NCBI RefSeq assembly: GCF_026967805.1
Contig: NZ_JAPVBG010000003.1
Coordinates: forward strand, 310,001 to 374,000
Length of the DNA: 64,000 nt
Reading direction: 5' to 3'
From: Blastococcus sp. VKM Ac-2987
GTDB lineage: Bacteria > Actinomycetota > Actinomycetes > Mycobacteriales > Geodermatophilaceae
Of the stretch, positions 8,374-17,803 are shown one piece after another. How positions within the stretch are numbered: the first letter of the stretch is position 1; the number at the start of each line of letters is the position of its first letter. A program made the translations under genes and the position numbers. The notes below the pieces were generated by a model. That model was not told the origin of the DNA. It searched no databases and worked only from the letters and a program-made list of their open reading frames with translations.

Positions 8374-8874
8374 GTTGGGCTGTTCCTCCTGCGCAGGGCG
8401 CCCCGGGCCGGGGGCGGGTGACCCGGTACATGCTTACGCAGCCGGGTCGGGACGGGCGTCGGGACCCCGTTGCCCGCCCCGGCGGTCCGCCACACCTCCG
8501 CGGCGTGTGAGACGTACCGCGAACCCGCCGCGCCCGCCGGGGGGACCGGACCCGTGGTCGACGACGCCCCCCGCGGCGGGCCGCGGGGGGCGTCGTGCGC
8601 AGGTCCGGCCTCGGTGCCACCGGTCGGCCCGGCCGGAGGTCCGCGGGCGTCGCACCCCTCCGGGGGCCGGGACCGGCGCGCCGGGTCCGACCTCGCCCGG
8701 GGAACCCGGGTGGCGCTGGTCCTCGGCGTGGACCGCTCCTGCGACCCGGCACGCTAGGGCGGTCGCGGCCGGGAGACAAGTACCCGCCCTGCCGCTCCTC
8801 CCGCCGGTGCCCCAGTGGTCGCCGGCCGGCGCTCGCGACGCGTCCTGTCACACCCGCGACGTACCGTCGACGGC
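8374..8874. other. Intergenic region between divergent glgX and uvrB
   Basis: About 500 bp with no convincing coding sequence; the short open frames here lack ribosome binding sites and family features. The only strong structure is the 16-bp hairpin at 8561-8596. The promoters of both flanking genes must lie here, but I could not place them with confidence. Confidence 0.5.
8561..8596. terminator. Orphan terminator-like hairpin in a divergent intergenic region
   Basis: A perfect 16-bp stem: arms 8561-8576 (ACGACGCCCCCCGCGG) and 8581-8596, with a 4-nt CGGG loop. It matches the class of hairpins that end genes elsewhere in this window. A terminator is unexpected between two divergent genes, so it may close a short unannotated transcript on either strand. 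Confidence 0.55.
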
Positions 8875-10992
<2,118 letters not shown>

Positions 10993-11088
10993 TCCGGCGG
11001 AGCGGCACGCGGCCCGGCCACACCTGGCCCGGCCGCGCCCCGGTGGTGCAGCGGGTGCGCGGGCCGGCGGAAGCCCGGAAGGCGACGC

Positions 11089-11104
11089 ACGTCACAGCTG
11101 ACGT
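11089..11104. promoter_or_regulatory. Palindrome upstream of the secreted hydrolase
   Basis: ACGTCA (11089-11094) and TGACGT (11099-11104) are perfect complements with a 4-nt spacer, 38 bp before the GTG of the hydrolase gene. The position and symmetry suit a repressor operator; the regulator is unknown. Confidence 0.3.
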
Positions 11105-11141
11105 ACGTTCGCGGCACATCCCCCGGTCGAGAGGCTCCCGC

Positions 11142-12725
11142 GTGCCCCCGTTGCGTTCCCGGCGTACGAGCGGCGGCCTGACCGCCGCCACGATCGCGCT
11201 CACCGCTGCCCTGTCCCTCACCGCCGGCCCCGCGCTGGCCGGACCCGTCCGCCCCGGGCTGCCCGAGGAGGCGCCCGGTCGCGAGGGCCCCCCGCTGTCG
11301 TCGGCCATCACCGCCGTCGAGGCGACGACCAGCCCGCTGCGCGTCGGGGACCGGACGTGGCAGCGCACCACCGGGGTGGTGCACGGCGTGGTGGACCCGC
11401 GCGAGCAGGTCGCCGGGCTGGCCGACCTCGTCATGGACGACGAGGGCTACCGCTACAGCGCGGAGTTCGAGCTCATCGCACCGCCCGGGGCCGGCGTGCA
11501 GGACGTCGTGCTCGTCGAGGCGGAGAACCGCGGCCGCCCCGCCGTCCTGCTCTCCCTGGAGCAGTTCGCCCTCGGGACGGACGCGCGGAACCCGACCGCC
11601 GCCGTCTACCCCGACGGCCTGGGCCTCGGCTTCCTGGCCGAGCAGGAGATGTCCTACGCCCGCGTGCAGTGGGAGACCGGCATCGCCGCCGGCGTGCCCG
11701 CCACCGCCCAGGGCGTCGGCGAGGTCATCGTGCGCGACTTCGGTCGCCTGCTGGAGCAGCCGGCCGCCCGTCCCACCGGCGCCCCGGCCCTGCCGTCCTA
11801 CCGGTCGTCGGTCCTCGCCGGCATCAGCCAGAGCGCGTGGTTCGTGAACACCTTCGTGGCCGAGGGCTTCAACGTCGACGACCGCACCGGCCGGGGGGTC
11901 TACGACGCCGCCCTCGCCGTCTCCGGCGCCGGGAACTGGCTGGCGATCAACCAGCTCGCCGGCGACGCGCCCCAGCGGCCCTATGTCCTGGAGGACGGCG
12001 TCCCGCTCCGCCGCGACGAGATCCTGACGCGCCGGACCAGCGACCCGCTGTTCGTCGACGTCGCCACCTACACCGACTACTACCGCCTGCGCGCCAGCCT
12101 CACCGCCGAGCGCGGCCACGCGCGGGGCGGTGGGCGCTACGACTGGCCGGCACCGCACGCGGGGCTCGGCTTCGCCGACGCGCTGGTGTTCGGCGCCCTC
12201 GGGTGCAACGGCGGGACCGTCGTGGCGCGCAACCCCCTGACCTACGACCCGTACCTGCGCACCCTGGTGGCCGATCTCGCCGCGATCGTTCCCCCCGGCG
12301 GGGCGGACCGCGGGCGGCTGCCCGAGCCGGCGGTCTTCCAGCTCCGGCCCGCGCCGGCGGACGACCCGGCCGCCTTCAACGGCCTCCCCGGCGTGCAGCT
12401 CGCCGTCCCCGTCGTGGATCGGGACACCGCGATGCCGCGCGGCGGCGTGCGGTTCCCCGACGCCGTCGTCCCGCTGGGCCGGCCGGTGCCGGTCGCGCTG
12501 TCGCCGGTCGGCACGTCGTCGATCACCGACGTGTGCGGCAACTGGGGCGGGTGGCAGCCGTTCACCGCCGAGGAGCTGCAGGCCCGGTACGGCACGGTCG
12601 AGGGCTACCTGGTGCGCTACGCCGCCGCCGTCGACCAGCAGATCCGGGCCGGCTACCTCGCCGCCGCCGAGCGCGAGCGGATGCTGGCCGGCGCCCGCGC
12701 GGCGTACCTGGCCGCCACGGCCTGA
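11142..12725 (+). CDS. Secreted alpha/beta-hydrolase domain protein (Abhydrolase_10-like)
   Basis: 527 aa from the GTG at 11142, chosen because it puts a clean Sec signal peptide at the N-terminus: basic RSRRTS, then a hydrophobic run about residues 12-36, then an AxA-type site before GPVRPG. A GAGAGG lies about 8 nt upstream. The body resembles the large actinobacterial alpha/beta hydrolase family with a GISQSA nucleophile elbow at mid-protein and conserved LGCNGGT later. The substrate is unknown; these are annotated as esterase- or lyase-like hydrolases. It is likely exported or surface-attached. It follows uvrB by 149 bp as a separate unit and ends before a hairpin terminator. Confidence 0.75.
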   Translation: MPPLRSRRTSGGLTAATIALTAALSLTAGPALAGPVRPGLPEEAPGREGPPLSSAITAVEATTSPLRVGDRTWQRTTGVVHGVVDPREQVAGLADLVMDDEGYRYSAEFELIAPPGAGVQDVVLVEAENRGRPAVLLSLEQFALGTDARNPTAAVYPDGLGLGFLAEQEMSYARVQWETGIAAGVPATAQGVGEVIVRDFGRLLEQPAARPTGAPALPSYRSSVLAGISQSAWFVNTFVAEGFNVDDRTGRGVYDAALAVSGAGNWLAINQLAGDAPQRPYVLEDGVPLRRDEILTRRTSDPLFVDVATYTDYYRLRASLTAERGHARGGGRYDWPAPHAGLGFADALVFGALGCNGGTVVARNPLTYDPYLRTLVADLAAIVPPGGADRGRLPEPAVFQLRPAPADDPAAFNGLPGVQLAVPVVDRDTAMPRGGVRFPDAVVPLGRPVPVALSPVGTSSITDVCGNWGGWQPFTAEELQARYGTVEGYLVRYAAAVDQQIRAGYLAAAERERMLAGARAAYLAATA

Positions 12726-12730
12726 CAGCG

Positions 12731-12767
12731 GCCCGGCCGCCCGGCGACGATGCCGGTGCGGCCGGGC
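12731..12767 (+). terminator. Terminator after the secreted hydrolase
   Basis: GCCCGGCCGC (12731-12740) and GCGGCCGGGC (12758-12767) form a perfect 10-bp stem just after the stop codon; the loop can pair further. No T-tract, as for the other hairpins here. Confidence 0.6.
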
Positions 12768-12892
12768 ACCCCGCCGCTGCCCGGCTGCCCCGGGGTTGTT
12801 TCTCGGGGATCGGGGAACTCCTCGGGATCCCGGGGCGTTGACCCCTCGAACCACACGGGACGTGCGGGCGATGTCGTCTGCACGGCTCCGGG

Positions 12893-12996
12893 TTCGTGGA
12901 GGGGAGTATCCCGACGCGACCGGGTCGTCATTACGGGATCCTCTGCGGTCCCCGGCCCGTCGGCCGCCCGTCCGGGCGGTGGGAGAGACCTCCGGC
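12893..12996 (+). promoter_or_regulatory. yybP-ykoY manganese riboswitch 1
   Basis: The leader contains the conserved landmarks of the yybP-ykoY aptamer: GGAGGGGAGTA near the 5' end (12898-12908), GTCGTCATTACGG in the middle (12924-12936), and GGTGGGAGAGACCTCCGG closing it (12978-12995). In characterised members these loops bind Mn2+. A small stem, AACTG/CAGTT (about 12999-13016), follows and sits just before the GGAGG of the terC gene. Regulation is therefore probably at translation initiation or by leader folding (inference). Confidence 0.9.
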
Positions 12997-13031
12997 CAAA
13001 CTGACAACCGCCAGTTCACCGGAGGCTTTTC

Positions 13032-14204
13032 TTGGACGTCCCGTTCTGGGTGTGGGCGATCACGGTCACCGCGATCGTCGCCATGCTCGCTTTCGACTTC
13101 TTCGGCCACGTGCGCACACCGCACGCGCCGTCGCTGCGTGAGTCCGCGATCTGGTCGGCGGTCTACGTCGCGCTCGCGGTCGTCTTCGGGATCCTGATCT
13201 GGATCTTCTACGGCGCCACGTTCGGCGGTGAGTACTTCGCCGGCTACATCACCGAGAAGAGCCTGTCGGTCGACAACCTCTTCGTGTTCGTCATCATCAT
13301 GGCGAGCTTCGGGGTGCCCCGGGAGCTGCAGCAGAAGGTGCTGCTGTTCGGCATCGCCTTCGCGCTGGCCCTGCGCACGGTCTTCATCGCCGTCGGCGCC
13401 GCCGCCATCGCCAACTTCAGCTGGGTGTTCTACCTCTTCGGCGCCATCCTCATCTACACCGCGTGGGTGCAGGCCCGCAGCGGGGGGCACAGCGAGGAGG
13501 AGGACTACAAGGAGAACGCCGTCCTGCGGTTCGCGCGCAAGCGGCTGCGCACCACGGACGAGTACCACTCCGACCGGATGACCGTGAAGCAGCAGGGGAA
13601 GCGCTACCTGACGCCCCTGTCGATCGCGCTGATCGCCATCGGCACGGCCGACGTCATCTTCGCCGTCGACTCGATCCCGGCGATCTTCGGCCTCACCCAG
13701 GAGACCTTCCTGGTCTTCGCCGCGAACGCCTTCTCGCTGCTCGGGCTGCGGCAGCTGTTCTTCCTCATCGACGGGCTGCTCGACCGGCTGGTGTACCTGG
13801 CCTACGGCCTGGCCGTGATCCTCGGCTTCATCGGGATCAAGCTCGTCATCCACGCGCTGCACACCAACGAGCTGTCGTTCCTCAACGGCGGCGAGCACAT
13901 CACGCTCATCCCCGAGGTGCCGACCTGGCTGTCGCTCTCGGTCATCCTGGTCACCCTCGTGGTGACGACGGTGGCCAGCCTGGCGCGGAGCCGGCGGGAC
14001 CGGGAGGAGCACGCGCGCCTGCGGGCGGAGTCCGCGATCCCGGAGGCGCCGGCCGGGCTGGCCGCCGAGGAGCGGCCGGCGGGTGCCGACCCGGCGGTCC
14101 GGACCGACGCCACCCCCGACCCGCTCGGCCGCGGCGTGGGCGACGGCGGTCGAGCCGCGGACGACGGGACGGCGCGCCGGGCGGACGGATCGCTCCGGCG
14201 GTAG
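13032..14204 (+). CDS. TerC family integral membrane protein (Mn2+ transporter-like), copy 1
   Basis: 390 aa from a TTG start at 13032, 6 nt after GGAGG (13021-13025); no ATG or GTG fits better. It has seven to eight TM helices. The family's intramembrane acidic motifs are present: SVDNLFVFVIIM (D81) and ADVIFAVDSIPAIFGLT (D207, D213). TerC/Alx/MeeF proteins move Mn2+ out of the cytoplasm, in some bacteria to load secreted enzymes. The C-terminal 60 residues are a hydrophilic, low-complexity cytosolic tail. Control by the manganese riboswitch directly upstream strongly supports a manganese role over tellurite resistance. Confidence 0.92.
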   Translation: MDVPFWVWAITVTAIVAMLAFDFFGHVRTPHAPSLRESAIWSAVYVALAVVFGILIWIFYGATFGGEYFAGYITEKSLSVDNLFVFVIIMASFGVPRELQQKVLLFGIAFALALRTVFIAVGAAAIANFSWVFYLFGAILIYTAWVQARSGGHSEEEDYKENAVLRFARKRLRTTDEYHSDRMTVKQQGKRYLTPLSIALIAIGTADVIFAVDSIPAIFGLTQETFLVFAANAFSLLGLRQLFFLIDGLLDRLVYLAYGLAVILGFIGIKLVIHALHTNELSFLNGGEHITLIPEVPTWLSLSVILVTLVVTTVASLARSRRDREEHARLRAESAIPEAPAGLAAEERPAGADPAVRTDATPDPLGRGVGDGGRAADDGTARRADGSLRR

Positions 14205-14285
14205 ACGGCGGTGCGCCGGGGTACGGTGTGCGCCACGTACCCCGGTGCTCGCAGTCGACGGCGCCTGCACGGCGACGGGGTCGCA

Positions 14286-14392
14286 CGATGGAGGGGAGTA
14301 TCCCCCCGCGGCAGTGTCGTCATCACGAGATCCCACGATCTCCGGTGCTGCCGGTCGCCGGCCCTGGGCCGGCGGTGGGAGAGACCTCCGGT
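14286..14392 (+). promoter_or_regulatory. yybP-ykoY manganese riboswitch 2
   Basis: It repeats the landmarks of the first element: GATGGAGGGGAGTATCC (14288-14304), GTGTCGTCATCACGAGATC (14314-14332) and GGTGGGAGAGACCTCCGG (14374-14391). The conserved loops match copy 1 while the connecting helices differ in sequence. That is the pattern expected of two real aptamers under selection, not of a plain duplication. Confidence 0.9.
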
Positions 14393-14424
14393 GCCGACGC
14401 CTGCCTCCGGAGGAACTCGCCCGC

Positions 14425-15525
14425 ATGGAACTCCCCGCCTGGTTCGAGATCGCGACGTTCGTGGGGCTCACCGTCCTGCTGCTCGCCGACCTCGCGATCG
14501 TCGCCCGCCGCCCGCACGAGCCCTCCATCAAGGAGGCGAGCCTCTGGGTCAGCTTCTACGTCAGCCTGGCGCTGATCTTCGGCGTCCTCATGCTGGCGTT
14601 CACGAACGGCACCTACGCCACGGAGTTCTACGCCGGCTGGCTCACCGAGTACTCGCTCTCGGTCGACAACCTCTTCGTCTTCGTGATCATCATGGCCCGC
14701 TTCCAGGTGCCGCGGAAGTTCCAGCAGGAAGCGCTGATGATCGGCATCATCATCGCGCTCGTCCTGCGCGGGATCTTCATCCTGATCGGTGCCGTGGTCA
14801 TCGAGCGGTTCGTGTGGGTCTTCTACATCTTCGGCATCTTCCTGATCTACACCGCGATCAACCTCGTCAAGCACCGCGGCGAGGACGAGGACTACGAGGA
14901 GAACGCCTTCATCCGGCGGATGCGCAAGGTCCTGCCGATCACGAAGGACTACCACGGCGCGAAGATCCGGGTGACCGAGAACGGCAAGAAGATGTGGACG
15001 CCGATGATCGTGGTGATCCTCGCGCTCGGCACCACGGACCTGATCTTCGCGCTGGACAGCATCCCGGCCATCTTCGGGCTCACCCGCGAGCCGTTCATCG
15101 TCTTCACGGCCAACGTCTTCGCCCTCATGGGGCTGCGCCAGCTGTACTTCCTGCTCGGTGGCCTGCTGAAGCGGCTGGTGTACCTCTCCCTGGGGCTCGC
15201 CGTCATCCTGGCCTTCATCGGCGTCAAGCTGATCCTCGAGGCGCTGCACGAGAACCAGCTGCCGTTCGCCGGTGAGCGCGAGCCCCTCGAGAGCATCCCC
15301 GAGATCCCGATCTGGCTCTCGCTCTCCATCATCCTGGGCGTGCTCGTGGTCGCCACGGTGGCCAGCCTGGTGAAGACCCGCGGCCAGTTCGCCACGGCCG
15401 GTCCGCCGGACGTCGACACCGAGACGGCGAAGTCCGTCCCGACCGGCGGCCCCGAGGCCGCGGCCGCGGCCGAGGCGCGGATCGCCGAGCAGAACGACCC
15501 CGGCAAGAGCGCCGGCCAGCGCTGA
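14425..15525 (+). CDS. TerC family integral membrane protein (Mn2+ transporter-like), copy 2
   Basis: 366 aa from the ATG at 14425, with CCGGAGG about 10 nt upstream; the frame is open further 5' but runs through the riboswitch. Same architecture as copy 1, with SVDNLFVFVIIM (D81) and TTDLIFALDSIPAIFGLT (D205, D211). A charged cytosolic loop, EDEDYEEN, sits between TM4 and TM5. Identity to copy 1 is strong in the membrane core and absent in the tails, so the duplication is old. It lies 220 bp behind copy 1 and has its own riboswitch, so the two can be tuned separately. Confidence 0.92.
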   Translation: MELPAWFEIATFVGLTVLLLADLAIVARRPHEPSIKEASLWVSFYVSLALIFGVLMLAFTNGTYATEFYAGWLTEYSLSVDNLFVFVIIMARFQVPRKFQQEALMIGIIIALVLRGIFILIGAVVIERFVWVFYIFGIFLIYTAINLVKHRGEDEDYEENAFIRRMRKVLPITKDYHGAKIRVTENGKKMWTPMIVVILALGTTDLIFALDSIPAIFGLTREPFIVFTANVFALMGLRQLYFLLGGLLKRLVYLSLGLAVILAFIGVKLILEALHENQLPFAGEREPLESIPEIPIWLSLSIILGVLVVATVASLVKTRGQFATAGPPDVDTETAKSVPTGGPEAAAAAEARIAEQNDPGKSAGQR

Positions 15526-15528
15526 GGC

Positions 15529-15554
15529 CCGCCGCCCCCGCACGGGGGCGGCGG
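15529..15554 (+). terminator. Terminator after the second terC
   Basis: A perfect 11-bp stem, CCGCCGCCCCC (15529-15539) with GGGGGCGGCGG (15544-15554) and a 4-nt loop, starts right after the stop codon. Confidence 0.75.
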
Positions 15555-15573
15555 ACCCGCCGGGCAGCTCGGC

Positions 15574-15579
15574 TAGCGT
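15574..15579 (+). promoter_or_regulatory. Putative -10 element of the S9 peptidase gene
   Basis: TAGCGT with a 7-nt gap to the ATG at 15587. The predicted start of transcription would coincide with the start codon (leaderless). There is no Shine-Dalgarno between them. Confidence 0.5.
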
Positions 15580-15586
15580 CGCCGGC

Positions 15587-17578
15587 ATGCGGCCGACCGA
15601 CCTCGCGCTCCTGCGCGTCCCCGGGACGCCGGCGATCTCACCGGACGGACGCATGGCGGTCGTGGCCGTCGGCTGGCCCGACCTCGAGGCGGACGAGTAC
15701 CGCAGCCAGCTGTGGGCGGTCCCGACCGACGGCGCGGCCCCGGCCCGGCCCCTGACCTCCGGTCACCGGGACACCGATCCGGTGTTCTCCCCGGACGGGC
15801 GGTGGCTGGCCTACCGGGGTGCCGAGGCCGGGGGCCGCCCGCAGCTGCGGGTGCTGCCCGCAGCCGGGGGCGCCCCGCGCCGGCTGACCGACCACCCGCT
15901 GGGCGCCGGAGCGCCGGTCTGGTCGCCGGACTCGCGCCGGCTGGCCTACGTCGCCCGGGTGCCCGAGCACGGCCGCTACGGCACCGTGCCCGGCGTCGAC
16001 GCGGCCGCCGAGCCACCCCGCCTGATCACCACGCTGGCGTACCGGCTGGACGGCGTGGGGTTCCTGCACGACCGGCCCGGCCAGGTCTTCGTCGTCGCGC
16101 TGCCGGCGGACTTCGCCGACGACGCCGCCCCGCAGCCGCGGCCGGCCCAGGTGACCAGCGGCGACGCCGACTGCACCGACGTCACCTGGCGCCCCGACGG
16201 CACCGAGCTGGCGTTCGTCTCGGCGCGGCACGAGCGGGCCGGCCGCGACCTGGTCCGCGACGTGCACGCCGTCCAGCCCGACGGCACCGGCCTGCGCCGG
16301 CTCACGGGGTCCCGCGCCGACTGCGCGCACCCCGCGTACACCCCCGACGGCTCGTCGCTCGTGGTCACCGCCGTCCCCGACCGGGGCCCCGACGGGCTCG
16401 ACGTCGTCGCCCGGCAGGCGGTGCCCTGCCGGCTGCCCGCCGAGGGCGGGCCGCTCGTGCCGCTGCTCGACCCCGAGCTGCACCAGCGCGGGGACGCCAC
16501 GGCGGCGACCGTGCTGGCCGACGACGCCGTGCTGGTGGGCGTGGAGCGGCGGGGCACGGTCGAGCTGCTCCGCGTGCCCCTGGACGGCGGCGCGCCCGAG
16601 ACGCTCGTCGAGGGGCCGTTCGCGGTCCGGGGGATCGCGGCCGCCGCGGGGGTCGTCGTCGCCACCGTCGCGCACGACCGGTCGGCGGGGGAGCTGCTTG
16701 CCCTCACCGACGGCGGGCGCCGGCTGCTCACCGGGTTCGGCCGCGAGCTGGGTGCGACCGGCCGGCTGTTCCCGGCGCAGGAGCGCACGGCTCCCGCGCC
16801 GGACGGCTACCCGGTGCACGGGTGGGTGACCACGCCGCCGGGGCCGGGCCCGCACCCGGTTCTCCTGACCCTGCACGGCGGGCCGTTCCGCCAGTACGAC
16901 CGGGGCCTGCTCGACGAGACGCAGGTGTACGTCTCGGCGGGCTACGCGGTGGTGCAGTGCAACCCGCGAGGCTCGTCGGGCTACGGCGCCGAGCACGGTC
17001 GTGCGATCCGCGGTGCATGGGGCGGGCCGGACGCCGACGACGTCCTCGCGTTCCTCGACGCGGCACTGAGCGACCCGGCGCTCGACGCGGACCGGGTGGG
17101 CATCGCGGGCGGCTCCTACGGCGGGTACCTGGTGGCCCGGCTCATCGCCCGCACCGACCGGTTCGCCGCCGCCGTGGTGGAGCGGGCGGTCACCGACCCG
17201 GCCAGCTTCACCGGCACCTCCGACGTCGGCTGGTACCTGACCGACCAGTACCTCGGCACCGATCCGGAGCGGCTGGCCGCGCAGAGCGCGCTGGCGCAGG
17301 CCGGGTCGATCAGCACGCCGACCCTGGTCGTCCACGCGGAGGACGACCGGCGGACGCCCCTGGAGCAGGGCCAGCGGCTCTACGTGGAGCTGGCGCGTCG
17401 GGGTGTGCCGACCGAGCTGCTGCTGTTCCCGGGGGAGGGGCACGACCTCCCGCGCACCGGCCGGCCGAGGCACCGGCTGGCGCGCTTCGAGCACCTCCTG
17501 CGGTGGTGGGGGCGGTGGCTCCCCACGACCGCACCGGGTGCCTCCGCGCTGACGGTGGGTGAACTAGGCCCACCCTGA
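15587..17578 (+). CDS. S9 family prolyl oligopeptidase-like serine peptidase
   Basis: 663 aa. The N-terminal half is a beta-propeller built of TolB/WD-like repeats; five copies of an xSPDGxxLAY-type motif are visible (for example FSPDGRWLAY, WSPDSRRLAYV, WRPDGTELAFV). The C-terminal alpha/beta-hydrolase domain (about 400-655) has the nucleophile S510 in GGSYGGY, the acid in HAEDDRRTP (D586/D587) and H619 in GEGHDL. No signal peptide, so it is probably a cytosolic oligopeptidase or acylaminoacyl-peptidase. It is monocistronic, preceded by a terminator and a leaderless-type promoter. Confidence 0.9.
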   Translation: MRPTDLALLRVPGTPAISPDGRMAVVAVGWPDLEADEYRSQLWAVPTDGAAPARPLTSGHRDTDPVFSPDGRWLAYRGAEAGGRPQLRVLPAAGGAPRRLTDHPLGAGAPVWSPDSRRLAYVARVPEHGRYGTVPGVDAAAEPPRLITTLAYRLDGVGFLHDRPGQVFVVALPADFADDAAPQPRPAQVTSGDADCTDVTWRPDGTELAFVSARHERAGRDLVRDVHAVQPDGTGLRRLTGSRADCAHPAYTPDGSSLVVTAVPDRGPDGLDVVARQAVPCRLPAEGGPLVPLLDPELHQRGDATAATVLADDAVLVGVERRGTVELLRVPLDGGAPETLVEGPFAVRGIAAAAGVVVATVAHDRSAGELLALTDGGRRLLTGFGRELGATGRLFPAQERTAPAPDGYPVHGWVTTPPGPGPHPVLLTLHGGPFRQYDRGLLDETQVYVSAGYAVVQCNPRGSSGYGAEHGRAIRGAWGGPDADDVLAFLDAALSDPALDADRVGIAGGSYGGYLVARLIARTDRFAAAVVERAVTDPASFTGTSDVGWYLTDQYLGTDPERLAAQSALAQAGSISTPTLVVHAEDDRRTPLEQGQRLYVELARRGVPTELLLFPGEGHDLPRTGRPRHRLARFEHLLRWWGRWLPTTAPGASALTVGELGPP

Positions 17579-17602
17579 GTCATTCGTCATCGCTCTGCGT
17601 GT

Positions 17603-17618
17603 CGTGACTCGCATCACA
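17603..17618. promoter_or_regulatory. Crp-like palindrome upstream of the M28 peptidase
   Basis: CGTGA-N6-TCACA matches nine of ten defined positions of the actinobacterial Crp/GlxR consensus TGTGA-N6-TCACA. It lies about 186 bp before the GTG of the secreted M28 peptidase and 25 bp after the S9 gene. cAMP- or Crp-type control is inferred from the motif alone. Confidence 0.45.
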
Positions 17619-17803
17619 GCAAACGCGCAGGTCGGCACCGGCGGGTCGTCCGGAGCCAGGGCCGCCCACCGGGCGCGTGGAACCGCCCCGGCCGCTCGAC
17701 CGCCTATGCAACCCGGGTCGCGGGGGCGAGGGTCCCGGTGTCGACAACGGTGTCGACTGCCGGCGGCCACCCCGCCGGCGAGCACCGATCGAAGGGATCG
17801 AGC

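Noticed and set aside
5740-8421. 893-aa plus-strand open frame over treY and glgX
   Set aside because: Antisense to catalytic-residue-complete treY/glgX; no ribosome site.
8470-8757. Short plus-strand open frame in the glgX-uvrB gap
   Set aside because: It spans the orphan hairpin, lacks a ribosome site, and its translation is low-complexity Gly/Pro/Arg; not called as a gene.
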